A stretch of 64,000 nt of DNA, from contig NW_027479442.1 of the NCBI RefSeq assembly GCF_051014685.1, forward strand, positions 59,681 through 123,680, read 5' to 3'. Source of the DNA: Ptiloglossa arizonensis (lineage: Eukaryota; Arthropoda; Insecta; Hymenoptera; Colletidae). The notes under the pieces were generated by a model that saw only the letters and a program-made list of their open reading frames with translations, was not told the origin of the DNA and did not search any database. The translations under genes were made by a program, and so were the position numbers. Position 1 is the first letter of the stretch; the number at the start of each line of letters is the position of its first letter. Of the stretch, positions 50,758 through 64,000 are shown one piece after another.

Positions 50758-53700
50758 ATACGTCATAGGTTATACGTTATACGTTATACGTTATACGTTT
50801 TACGTTATACGTTATTCGTTATACGTTATACGTTATACGTTATACGTTATACGTTATACGTTATACGTTATACGTTATACGTTATACGTTATACGTTATA
50901 CGTTATACGTTATACGTTTTACGTTATACGTTATACGTCATAGGTTATACGTTATACGTTATACGTTATACGTTTTACGTTATACGTTATTCGTTATACG
51001 TTATACGTTATACGTTATACGTTATACGTTATACGTTATACGTTATACGTTATACGTTATACGTTATACGTTATACGTTATACGTTATACGTTATACGTT
51101 TTACGTTATACGTTATTCGTTATACGTTATACGTTATACGTTATACGTTATACGTTATACGTTATACGTTATACGTTATACGTTATACGTTATACGTTAT
51201 ACGTTATACGTTATACGTTATACGTTATACGTTATACGTTATACGTTATACGTTATACGTTATACGTTATACGTTATACGTTATACGTTATAGGTTATAC
51301 GTTATACGTTATACGGTATACGTTATACGTTATACGTTATACGTTATACGTTATACGTTATACGGTATACGTTATACGTTATACGTTATACGTTATACGT
51401 TATACGTTATACGTTATACGTTATACGTTATACGTTATACGTTATACGTTATACGTTATACGTTATACGTTATACGTTATACGTCATAGGTTATACGTTT
51501 TACGTTATACGTTATTCGTTATACGTTATACGTTATACGTTATACGTTATACGTAATACGTTATACTTTATACGTTATACGTTATACGTTATACGTTATA
51601 AGTTATACGTTATACGTTATACGTTATACGTTATACGTTATACGTTATACGGTATACGTTATACGTTATACGTTATACGTCATACGTTATACGTTTTACG
51701 ATATACGTTATACGTTTTACGTTATACGTTATACGTTCTACGTTATACGATATACGTTATACGTTATTCGTTATACGTTCTTCGTTACACGTTATACGTT
51801 ATACGTTATGCGTTATACGTTTTACGTTAATCGTTATACGTTATACGTTATATGTTATTCTTTATACGTTATACGTTATACGTTATTCTTTATACGTCAT
51901 ACGTTATACGTTTTACGATATTCGTTATACGTTATACGTTATTCTTTATACGTCATACGTTATACGTTTTACGATATTCGTTATACGTTATACGTTATAC
52001 GTTATACGTTATACGTTATACGTTATACGGTATACGTTATACGTTATACGTTATACGTTATACGTTATACGTTATACGTTATACGTTATACGTTTTACGA
52101 TATACGTTATACGTAATACGTTCTACGTTATACGATATACGTTATACGTTATTCGTTATACGTTCTACGTTACACCTTATACGTTATACGTTATGCGTTA
52201 TACGTTTTACGTTATTCGTTATACGTTATACGTTATACGTTATTCTTTATACGTTATACGTTATACGTTATTCTTATACGTCATACGTTATACGTTTTAC
52301 GATATACGTTATACGTTATACGTTATACGTTATACGGTATACGTTATACGTTATACGTTATACGTTATACGTTATACGTTATACGTTATACGTTATACGT
52401 TTTACGTTATACGTTTTACGATATACGTTATACGTTGTACGTTCTACGTTCTACGTTATACGTTATACGTTATACGTTATACGTTATAAGTTATACGTTA
52501 GACGTTATACGTTATACGTTATACGTTATACGATATACGTTATACGTTATTCGTTATACGTTCTTCGTTACACGTTATACGTTATACGTTATGCGTTATA
52601 CGTTTTACGTTAGTCGGTATACGTTATACGTTATACGTTATACGTTATACGTTATACGTAATATGTAATGCGTCATACGTTTTACGTTATTCGTTATACG
52701 TTTTTCGTTACAAGTTATACGATATACGTCATACGTTATAAGTTATACGTCATAAGTTATACGATACACGTTATACGTTATACGAAATATGTAATACGTA
52801 ATACGCTTTACGTTATTCGTTATACGTCATAAGTTATACGATACACGTTATACGTTATACGAAATATGTAATACGTAATACGCTTTACGTTATTCGTTAT
52901 ACGTTCTTCGTTACACGTTATACGTTATACGTTATGCGTTATACGTTTTACGTTATTCGTAATACGTTATACGTTATACGTTATACGTTATACGTTATAC
53001 GTTATACGTTATACGTTATACGGTATACGTTATACGTTATACGTTATACGTTATACGTTATACGTTATACGTTATACGTTATACGTTATAGGTTATACGT
53101 TATACGTTATACGTTATACGTTATACGTTATACGTTATACGTTATACGTTATACGTTATACGTTATACGTTATACGTTATACGTTATACGTTATACGTTA
53201 TACGTTATACGTTATACGTTATACGTTATACGTTATACGTTATACGTTATACGTTATACGTTATACGTTATACGTTATACGTTATACGTTATACGTTATA
53301 CGTTATACGTTATACGTTATACGTTATACGGTATACGTTATACGTTATACGTTATACGTTATACGTTATACGTTATACGTTATACGTTATACGTTATACG
53401 TTATACGTTATACGTTATACGTTATACGTTATACGTTATACGTCATAGGTTATACGTTTTACGTTATACGTTATTCGTTATACGTTATACGTTATACGTT
53501 ATACGTTATACATAATACGTTATACTTTATACGTTATACGTCATACGTTATACGTTTTACGATATACGTTATACGTTTTACGTTATACGTTATACGTTCT
53601 ACGTTATACGATATACGTTATACGTTATTCGTTATACGTTCTTCGTTACACGTTATACGTTATACGTTATACGTTATACGTTATACGTTATACGTTATAC

Positions 53701-55083
53701 GTTATACGTTATACGTTATACGGTATACGTTATACGTTATACGTTATACGTTATACGTCATACGTTATACGTTTTACGATATACGTTATACGTTTTACGT
53801 TATACGTTATACGTTCTACGTTATACGATATACGTTATACGTTATTCGTTATACGTTCTTCGTTACACGTTATACGTTATACGTTATGCGTTATACGTTT
53901 TACGTTATTCGTTATACGTTATACGTTATACGTTATTCTTTATACGTTATACGTTATACGTTATTCTTTATACGTCATACGTTATACGTTTTACGATATT
54001 CGTTATACGTTATACGTTATACGTTATACGTCATACGGTACACGTTATACGTTATACGTTATACGTTATACGTTATACGTTATACGTTATACGTTATACG
54101 TTTTACGATATACGTTATACGTTATACGTTCTACGTTATACGATATACGTTATACGTTATTCGTTATACGTTCTTCGTTACACCTTATACGTTATACGTT
54201 ATGCGTTACACGTTTTACGTTATTCGTTATACGTTATACGTTATACGTTATTCTTTATACGTTATACGTTATACGTTATTCTTTATACGTCATACGTTAT
54301 ACGTTTTACGATATACGTTATACGTTATACGTTATACGTTATACGGTATACGTTATACGTTATACGTTATACGTTATACGTTATACGTTATACGTTATAC
54401 GTTTTACGTTATACGTTTTACGATATACGTTATACGTTGTACGTTCTACGTTCTACGTTATACGTTATACGTTATACGTTATACGTTTTACGTTATTCGG
54501 TATACATTATACGTTATACGTTATACGTTATACGTTATACGTAATATGTAATGCGTCATACGTTTTACGTTATTCGTTATACGTTTTTCGTTACAAGTTA
54601 TACGATATACGTCATACGTTATAAGTTATACGTCATAAGTTATACGATACACGTTATACGTTATACGAAATATGTAATACGTAATACGCTTTACGTTATT
54701 CGTTATACGTCATAAGTTATACGATACACGTTATGCATTATACGAAATCTGTAATACGTAATACGCTTTACGTTATTCGTTATACGTTCTTCGTTACACG
54801 TTATACGTTATACGTTATGCGTTATACGTTTTACGTTACTCGTATTACGTTATACGTTATACGTCATACGTTATACGTTATACGTTACACGTTATGCGTT
54901 ATACGTTATACGTTAAACGTTATACGTTATACGTTATACGTTATACGTTATACGTCATAAGTTATACGATACACGTTATACGTTATACGAAATATGTAAT
55001 ACGTAATACGCTTTACGTTATTCGTTATACGTTCTTCGTTACACGTTATACGTTATACGTTATACGTTATACGTTTTACGTTA
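50758..55083. repeat. Higher-order unit, 4.325 kb, copy 2
   Basis: Landmarks at 51483, 52784, 52861, 54667, 54744 and 54989 match copy 1. Copy 2 has its own 1-nt slip near 52273. At the junction (50757) a GTTTTAC word is followed by GTCATAG words, whereas at the end of copy 2 it is followed by GTTATTC GTGATAC. Confidence 0.82.
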
Positions 55084-57430
55084 TTCGTGATACGTTATAC
55101 GTTATACGTTATACGTTATACGTTATACGTTATACGTTATACGGTATACGTTATACGTTATACGTTATACGTTATGCGTTATACGTTATACGTTATACGT
55201 TATGCGTTATACGTTATACGTTATACGTTATACGGTATACGATATACGTTATGCGTTATAAGTTTTACGTTATTCGTTATACGTTATACGTTATACGTTA
55301 TACGTTATACGTTATACGTTATACGTTATACGTTATACGTTATACGTTATACGTTATACGTTATACGTTATGCGTTATACGTTTTACGTTATACGTTATG
55401 CGTTATACGTTTTACGTTATGCGTTATACGTTATACGTTATACGTTATACGGTATACGATATACGTTATGCGTTATAAGTTTTACGTTATTCGTTATACG
55501 TTATACGTTATACGTTATACGTTATACGTTATACGTTATACGTTATACGTTATACGTTATGCGTTATACGTTTTACGTTATTCGTGATACGTTATACGTT
55601 ATACGTTATACGTTATACGTTATACGTTATACGTTATACGGTATACGTTATACGTTATACGTTATACGTTATGCGTTATACGTTATACGTTATACGTTAT
55701 ACGTTATACGTTATACGTTATGCGTTATACGTTATACGTTATACGGTATACGTTATACGTTATACGTTATACGTCGTACGTTATACGTTTTACGATATAC
55801 GTTATACGTTTTACGTTATACGTTATACGTTCTACGTTATACGATATACGTTATACGTTATTCGTTATACGTTCTTCGTTACACGTTATACGTTATACGT
55901 TATGCGTTATACGTTTTACGTTATTCGTTATACGTTATACGTTATACGTTATTCTTTATACGTTATACGTTATACGTTATTCTTTATACGTCATACGTTA
56001 TACGTTTTACGATATTCGTTATACGTTATACGTTATACGTTATACGTTATACGGTATACGTTATACGTTATACGTTATACGTTATACGTTATACGTTATA
56101 CGTTATACGTTATACGTTATACGTTCTACGTTATACGATATACGTTATACGTTATTCGTTATACGTTCTTCGTTACACCTTATACGTTATACGTTATGCG
56201 TTACACGTTTTACGTTATTCGTTATACGTTATACGTTATACGTTATTCTTTATACGTTATACGTTATACGTTATTCTTTATACGTCATACGTTATACGTT
56301 TTACGATATACGTTATACGTTATACGTTATACGTTATACGTTATACGGTATACGTTATACGTTATACGTTATACGTTATACGTTATACGTTATACGTTAT
56401 ACGTTTTACGTTATACGTTTTACGATATACGTTATACGTTGTACGTTCTACGTTCTACGTTTTACGTTATTCGTGATACGTTATACGTTATACGTTATAC
56501 GTTATACGTTGTACGTTATACGTTATACGGTATACGTTATACGTTATACGTTATACGTTATGCGTTATACGTTATACGTTATACGTTATACGGTATACGA
56601 TATACGTTATGCGTTATAAGTTTTACGTTATTCGTTATACGTTTTTCGTTACAAGTTATACGATATACGTCATACGTTATAAGTTATACGTCATAAGTTA
56701 TACGATACACGTTATACGTTATACGAAATATGTAATACGTAATACGCTTTACGTTATTCGTTATACGTTATACGGTATACGATATACGTTATGCGTTATA
56801 AGTTTTACGTTATTCGTTATACGTTATACGTTATACGTTATACGTTATACGTTATACGTTATACGTTATACGTTATACGTTATACGTTATGCGTTATACG
56901 TTTTACGTTATTCGTGATACGTTATACGTTATACGTTATACGTTATACGTTATACGTTATACGTTATACGGTATACGTTATACGTTATACGTTATACGTT
57001 ATGCGTTATACGTTATACGTTATACGTTATACGGTATACGATATACGTTATGCGTTATAAGTTTTACGTTATTCGTTATACGTTATACGTTATACGTTAT
57101 ACGTTATACGTTATACGTTATACGTTATACGTTATACGTTATACGTTATACGTTATACGTTATACGTTATACGTTATACGTTATACGTTATACGTTATAC
57201 GTTATACGTTATACGTTATACGTTTTACGTTATACGTTATACGTTATACGTTATACGATATAAGTTAGACGTTATACGTCATAGGTTATACGTTATACGT
57301 TATACGTTATACGTAATATGTAATGCGTCATACGTTTTACGTTATTCTTTATTCTTTTTTCGTTACAAGTTATACGTTATACGTTATACGTTATAAGTTG
57401 TACGTCATACGTTATACGATACACGTTATA
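55084..57430. repeat. Satellite between major units
   Basis: This carries words of the 4.63-kb family (GGTATAC GATATAC GTTATGC) and of 19-20 kb, one landmark at 56725 and a T-rich run near 57345-57361 that still keeps the heptamer register. There is no gene. Confidence 0.66.
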
Positions 57431-59078
57431 CGTTATACGAAATATGTAATATGTAATACGTTTTACGTTATTCGTTATACGTTATACAATATACGTCATA
57501 CGTTATACGTTATATGTTATACGTTATACGTTATACGTTATACGTTATACGTAATACGTTATTCGTAGTACATTATACGTGATACGGTATAGGTTGTACG
57601 TTATACGTTATACGTTATACGTTATACGTTATACGTTATACGTTCTACGTTATTCGTTATACGTTATACGTTATACGTTATACGTTATACGTTATACGTT
57701 ATACGTTATACGTTATACGTTATACGTTATACGTTATACGTTATACGTTGTACGTTATACGTTATACGTTATACGTTATACGTTATACGTTATACGTTAT
57801 ACGTTATACGTTATACGTTATACGTTATACGATATACGTTATACGTTATTCGTTATACGTTCTTCGTTACACGTTATATGTTATACGTTATGCGTTATAC
57901 GTTATACGTTATACGTTATACGTTATACGTTATACGTTATACGTTATACGTTATACGTTATACGTTATACGTTATACGTTATACGCTATACGTTATACGT
58001 TTTGCGTTATTCGTTACACGTTATACGGTATACGTTATACGTTATACGTTATACGTTATACGTTATACGTTATACGTTATACGTTATACGTTATACGTTA
58101 TACGTTATTCGTTTTACGTTATACGTTATACGTTATACGTTATACGATATACGTTATACGTTATTCGTTATACGTTCTTCGTTACACGTTATACGTTATA
58201 CGTTATGCGTTATTCTTTATACGTTATACGTTATACGTTATTCTTTATACGTCATACGTTATACGTTTTACGATATACGTTATACGTTATTCGTTATACG
58301 TTATACGTTATACGTTATACGTTATTCTTTATACGTTATACGTTATACGTTATTCTTTATACGTCATACGTTATTGGTTTTACGATATACGTTACACGTT
58401 ATACGTTCTACGTTCTACGTTATACGTTATACGTTATACGTTATACGTTATACGTCATAAGTTATACGATACACGTTATACGTTATACGAAATATGTAAT
58501 ACGTAATACGCTTTACGTTATTCGTTATACGTTCTTCGTTACGCGTTATACGTTATACGTTATGCGTTATACGTTTTACGTTATTCGTGATACGTTATAC
58601 GTTATACGTTATACGTTATACGTTATACGTTATACGTTATACGGTATACGTTATACGTTATGCGTTATAAGTTTTACGTTATTCGTGATACGTTATACGT
58701 TATACGTTATACGTTATACGTTATACGTTATACGTTATACGTTATACGTTATACGTTATACGTTATACGTTATACGTTATACGTTATACGTTATACGTTA
58801 TACGTTTCACGTTATTCGTGATACGTTATACGTTATACGTTATACGTTATACGTTATACGTTCTTCGTTACACGTTATACGTTATACGTTATGCGTTATA
58901 CGTTTTGCGTTATTCGTTACACGTTATACGTTATACGTTATACGTTATACGTTATTCGTTATACGTTCTTCGTTACACGTTATACGTTATACGTTATACG
59001 TTATACGTTATACGTTATACGTTATACGGTATACGTTATACGTTATACGTTATACGTTATACGTTATACGTTATACGT
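57431..59078. repeat. 1.645-kb tandem duplication, copy 1
   Basis: Landmarks at 57439, 57565 and 58489 recur exactly 1645 bp (235 heptamers) downstream. A GCTATAC variant near 57985 is absent from copy 2. Confidence 0.88.
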
Positions 59079-60727
59079 TATACGAAATATGTAATATGTA
59101 ATACGTTTTACGTTATTCGTTATACGTTATACAATATACGTCATACGTTATACGTTATATGTTATACGTTATACGTTATACGTTATACGTTATACGTAAT
59201 ACGTTATTCGTAGTACATTATACGTGATACGGTATAGGTTGTACGTTATACGTTATACGTTATACGTTATACGTTATACGTTATACGTTCTACGTTATTC
59301 GTTATACGTTATACGTTATACGTTATACGTTATACGTTATACGTTATACGTTATACGTTATACGTTATACGTTATACGTTATACGTTATACGTTGTACGT
59401 TATACGTTATACGTTATACGTTATACGTTATACGTTATACGTTATACGTTATACGTTATACGTTATACGTTATACGATATACGTTATACGTTATTCGTTA
59501 TACGTTCTTCGTTACACGTTATATGTTATACGTTATGCGTTATACGTTATACGTTATACGTTATACGTTATACGTTATACGTTATACGTTATACGTTATA
59601 CGTTATACGTTATACGTTATACGTTATACGTTATACGTTATACGTTTTGCGTTATTCGTTACACGTTATACGGTATACGTTATACGTTATACGTTATACG
59701 TTATACGTTATACGTTATACGTTATACGTTATACGTTATACGTTATACGTTATTCGTTTTACGTTATACGTTATACGTTATACGTTATACGATATACGTT
59801 ATACGTTATTCGTTATACGTTCTTCGTTACACGTTATACGTTATACGTTATGCGTTATTCTTTATACGTTATACGTTATACGTTATTCTTTATACGTCAT
59901 ACGTTATACGTTTTACGATATACGTTATACGTTATTCGTTATACGTTATACGTTATACGTTATACGTTATTCTTTATACGTTATACGTTATACGTTATTC
60001 TTTATACGTCATACGTTATTGGTTTTACGATATACGTTACACGTTATACGTTCTACGTTCTACGTTATACGTTATACGTTATACGTTATACGTTATACGT
60101 CATAAGTTATACGATACACGTTATACGTTATACGAAATATGTAATACGTAATACGCTTTACGTTATTCGTTATACGTTCTTCGTTACGCGTTATACGTTA
60201 TACGTTATGCGTTATACGTTTTACGTTATTCGTGATACGTTATACGTTATACGTTATACGTTATACGTTATACGTTATACGGTATACGTTATACGTTATG
60301 CGTTATAAGTTTTACGTTATTCGTGATACGTTATACGTTATACGTTATACGTTATACGTTATACGTTATACGTTATACGTTATACGTTATACGTTATACG
60401 TTATACGTTATACGTTATACGTTATACGTTATACGTTATACGTTATACGTTATACGTTTCACGTTATTCGTGATACGTTATACGTTATACGTTATACGTT
60501 ATACGTTATACGTTCTTCGTTACACGTTATACGTTATACGTTATGCGTTATACGTCTTGCGTTATTCGTTACACGTTATACGTTATACGTTATACGTTAT
60601 ACGTTATTCGTTATACGTTCTTCGTTACACGTTATACGTTATACGTTATACGTTATACGTTATACGTTATACGTTATACGGTATACGTTATACGTTATAC
60701 GTTATACGTTATACGTTATACGTTATA
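59079..60727. repeat. 1.645-kb tandem duplication, copy 2
   Basis: Landmarks at 59084, 59210 and 60134 match copy 1. The offset becomes 1652 bp after about 60.3 kb, one extra heptamer. A GTCTTGC variant near 60555 replaces GTTTTGC of copy 1. Confidence 0.88.
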
Positions 60728-63700
60728 CGTTATACGTTATACGTTATACGTTATACGCTTTACGTTATACGTTATACGTTATACGTTATACGTTATACGA
60801 TATACGTTATACGTTATTCGTTATACGTTCTTCGTTACACGTTATACGTTATACGTTATGCGTTATTCTTTATACGTTATACGTTATACGTTATTCTTTA
60901 TACGTCATACGTTATACGTTTTACGATATACGTTATACGTTATACGTTATACGTTATACGTTGTACGGTATACGTTATACGTTATACGTTTTACGTTATA
61001 CGTTATACGTTATACGTTATACGTTATACGTTATACGTTATACGTTATACGTTATACGTTATACGTTATACGTTATACGTTATACGTTTTACGATATACG
61101 TTATACGTTATACGTTCTACGTTATACGATATACGTTATACGTTATTCGTTATACGTTCTTCGTTACACCTTATACGTTATACGTTATGCGTTATACGTT
61201 TTACGTTATTCGTTATACGTTATACGTTATACGTTATTCTTTATACGTTATACGTTATACGTTATTGTTTATACGTCATACGTTATACGTTTTACGATAT
61301 ACGTTATACGTTATACGTTCTACGTTCTACCTTATACGTTATACGTTATACGTTATACGTTATACGTCATAAGTTATACGATACACGTTATACGTTATAC
61401 GAAATATGTAATACGTAATACGCTTTACGTTATTCGTTATACGTTCTTCGTTACACGTTATACGTTATACGTTATGCGTTATACGTTTTACGTTATTCGT
61501 GATACGTTATACGTTATACGTTATACGTTATACGTTATACGTTATACGTTATACGTTATACGGTATACGTTATACGTTATGCGTTATAAGTTTTACGTTA
61601 TTCGTTATACGTTATACGTTATACGTTATACGTTATACGTTATAAGTTATACGTTATACGTTATACGTTATACGTTATACGTTATACGTTATACGTTATA
61701 CGTTATACGTTATACGTTATACGTTATACGTTATACGTTATACGTTATACGTTATACGTTATACGTTATACGTTACACGTTATACGTTATACGTTATACG
61801 TTATACGTTATACGTTATACGTTATACGTTATACGTTATACGTTATACGTTTTACGTTATTCGTGATACGTTATACGTTATACGTTATACGTTATACGTT
61901 ATACGTTATATGTTATACGTTATACGTTATACGTTATACGTTATACGTTATACGTTATACGTTTTACGTTATTGGTGATACGTTATTCGTTATACGTTAT
62001 ACGTTATACGTTATACGTTATACGTTATACGTTATACGTTATACGTTATACGTTACACGTTATACGTTATACGTTATACGTTATACGTTATACGTTATAC
62101 GTTACACGTTATACGTTTTACGTTATTCGTGATACGTTATACGTTATACGTTATACGTTATACGTTATACGTTATACGTTATACGTTATACGTTATACGT
62201 TATACGTTATACGTTTCACGTTATTCGTGATACGTTATACGTTATACGTTATACGTTATACGTTATACGTTATACGTTATACGTTATACGTCATAAGTTA
62301 TACGATACACGTTATACGTTATACGAAATATGTAATACGTAATACGCTTTACGTTATTCGTTATACGTTCTTCGTTACACGTTATACGTTATACGTTATA
62401 CGTTATACGTTTTACGTTATTCGTGATACGTTATACGTTATACGTTATACGTTATACGTTATACGTTATACGGTATACGTTATACGTTATACGTTATACG
62501 TTATGCGTTATACGTTATACGTTATACGTTATTCGTTATACGTTCTTCGTTACACGTTATACGTTATACGTTATACGTTATACGTTTTACGTTATTCGTG
62601 ATACGTTATACGTTATACGTTATACGTTATACGTTATACGTTATACGGTATACGTTATACGTTATACGTTATACGTTATACGTTATACGTTATACGTTAT
62701 ACGTTATACGTTATACGTTGTACGTTATACGTTATACGTTATACGTTTTACGATATACGTTATACGTTATACGATATACGTTATACGTTATACGTTATAC
62801 GTTATACGTTATGCGTTATACGTTTTGCGTTTTTCGTTACACGTTATACGTTATACGTTATACGTTATACGTTATTCGTTATACGTTCTTCGTTACACGT
62901 TATACGTTATACGTTATACGTTATACGTTATACGTTACACGTTATACGGTATACGTTATACGTTATACGTTATACGTTATACGTTATACGTTATACGTTA
63001 TACGTTATACGTTATACGTTATACGTTTTACGTTATACGTTATACGTTATACGTTATACGTTATACGGTATACGTTATACGTTATTCGTTATACGTTCTT
63101 CGTTACACGTTATACGTTATACGTTATACGTTATACGTTATACGTTATACGTTATACGTTATACGTTATACGTTATACGTTATACGTTATACGTTATACG
63201 TTATACGTTATACGTTATACGTTATACGTTATACGTTATACGTTATACGTTTTACGATATACGTTATACGTTATACGTTCTACGTTATACGATATACGTT
63301 ATACGTTATTCGTTATACGTTCTTCGTTACACCTTATACGTTATACGTTATGCGTTATACGTTTTACGTTATTCGTTATACGTTATACGTTATTCTTTAT
63401 ACGTCATACGTTATACGTTTTACGATATACGTTATACGTTATACGTTCTACGTTCTACGTTATACGTTATACGTTATACGTTATACGTTATACGTCATAA
63501 GTATACGATACACGTTATACGTTATACGAAATATGTAATACGTAATACGCTTTACGTTATTCGTTATACGTTCTTCGTTACACGTTATACGTTATACGTT
63601 ATGCGTTATACGTTTTACGTTATTCGTGATACGTTATACGTTATACGTTATACGTTATACGTTATACGTTATACGTTATACGTTATACGGTATACGTTAT

Positions 63701-64000
63701 ACGTTATGCGTTATAAGTTTTACGTTATTCGTTATACGTTATACGTTATACGTTATACGTTATACGTTATACGTTATACGTTATACGTTATACGTTATAC
63801 GTTATACGTTATACGTTATACGTTATACGTTATACGTTATACGTTTTACGATATACGTTATACGTTATACGTTCTACGTTATACGATATACGTTATACGT
63901 TATTCGTTATACGTTCTTCGTTACACCTTATACGTTATACGTTATGCGTTATACGTTTTACGTTATTCGTTATACGTTATACGTTATACGTTATTCTTTA
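60728..64000. repeat. Relative of the ~2.78-kb unit at the right edge
   Basis: The words around 60960 (GTTGTAC GGTATAC, then GTTTTAC) match those near 515 and 3328. A 1-nt deletion in GTCATAAGTATACG near 63501 is the same as at 2478 and 5263. Landmarks lie at 61401, 62325 and 63528. The array runs off the window. There is no gene. Confidence 0.75.

Larger units (their letters stand above)
41409..64000. repeat. TTATACG heptanucleotide satellite array, right arm
   Basis: The same 7-bp satellite continues in the same orientation directly after the retrotransposon and runs to the window edge. It opens with about 31 exact monomers (41409-41628) before the first variant words. The variant vocabulary and landmark blocks match the left arm, so both arms are one array split by the insertion. 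The longest exact run I see in the window is here, at about 46317-46624 (about 44 monomers). No gene is supported; the long + strand open frames are the VIRYTLY read-through of the repeat. Confidence 0.97.

Noticed and set aside
57345..57365. T-rich run as a second retrotransposon tail
   Set aside because: It resolves into in-register variant heptamers (TTTATTC, TTTTTTC) also present near 11945 and 12175, with no foreign sequence beside it.
28..63538. Dozens of long + strand open frames encoding VIRYTLY-type repeats
   Set aside because: They are the stop-free 21-nt read-through of the satellite in every + frame. They overlap in all three frames, have no gene-like composition, and change with each variant heptamer.
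959..63560. CRISPR array
   Set aside because: Landmark spacing is irregular (77 bp to over 1 kb), the spacers are satellite monomers, and there are no cas genes.
1..64000. Telomeric repeat
   Set aside because: TTATACG has no G-rich strand, the array is full of ordered variants, and it has higher-order structure. R1-clade insertions in telomeres made me consider it, but the sequence does not support it.
1..64000. tRNA, rRNA or other RNA genes, promoters and terminators
   Set aside because: I looked for unique sequence outside the element and found none; TATA-like strings are simply the satellite unit.

Overview
The window is almost entirely one satellite array. The heptanucleotide TTATACG (read as GTTATAC on the + strand; CGTATAA on the other strand) is repeated head to tail over about 62 kb, roughly 8,800 monomers, and both window edges lie inside the array. 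A single foreign block at 39351-41408 interrupts it: a 5'-truncated, poly(A)-tailed non-LTR retrotransposon on the minus strand. Its open frame carries the second half of a reverse transcriptase and a C-terminal CCHC zinc knuckle of the R1-clade type. R1-clade elements belong to arthropods, mainly insects, so I read the window as insect heterochromatin. The sequence does not allow a closer assignment.

The satellite is not uniform. Point-mutated heptamers (for example GTTATTC, GTTTTAC, GTTATGC, GTTACAC, GTTCTTC, GTCATAA, GGTATAC) occur as fixed words in fixed order, so the array has higher-order structure. A strongly diverged landmark with the core GAAATATG recurs about 65 times. Multi-kilobase blocks are duplicated: a ~2.78-kb unit at 1-5.6 kb with relatives at 7.1-8.9 and 60.5-64 kb; a ~4.63-kb unit in three copies between 20.1 and 35 kb; a 4.325-kb tandem pair at about 46.4-55.1 kb; a 1.645-kb tandem pair at about 57.4-60.7 kb. 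Local periods are 77, 189, 231 and 287 bp, all multiples of seven. The seven-base register is kept nearly everywhere, with only about eleven slips seen by eye.

Long + strand open frames across the array are an artefact. Three heptamers form a 21-nt, stop-free cycle (V-I-R-Y-T-L-Y) that is open in all three + frames, while every minus frame meets TAA every 21 nt. The only genuine coding sequence I support is the retrotransposon fragment at 39945-41408 (minus).

The most unusual signal is inside that element. Its sequence, in both the 3' UTR and the coding part, is packed with long inverted repeats with short loops, including a perfect 19-bp stem, a perfect 16-bp stem and several 15-20 bp stems. 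Many mismatches seen on the + strand are A/C, which are G-U pairs in the element's own (minus-sense) RNA. About half of the 2-kb fragment lies within such hairpins. I know of no description of an R1-type element with a transcript-wide chain of stem-loops, and I rate this as the best candidate for something new here.
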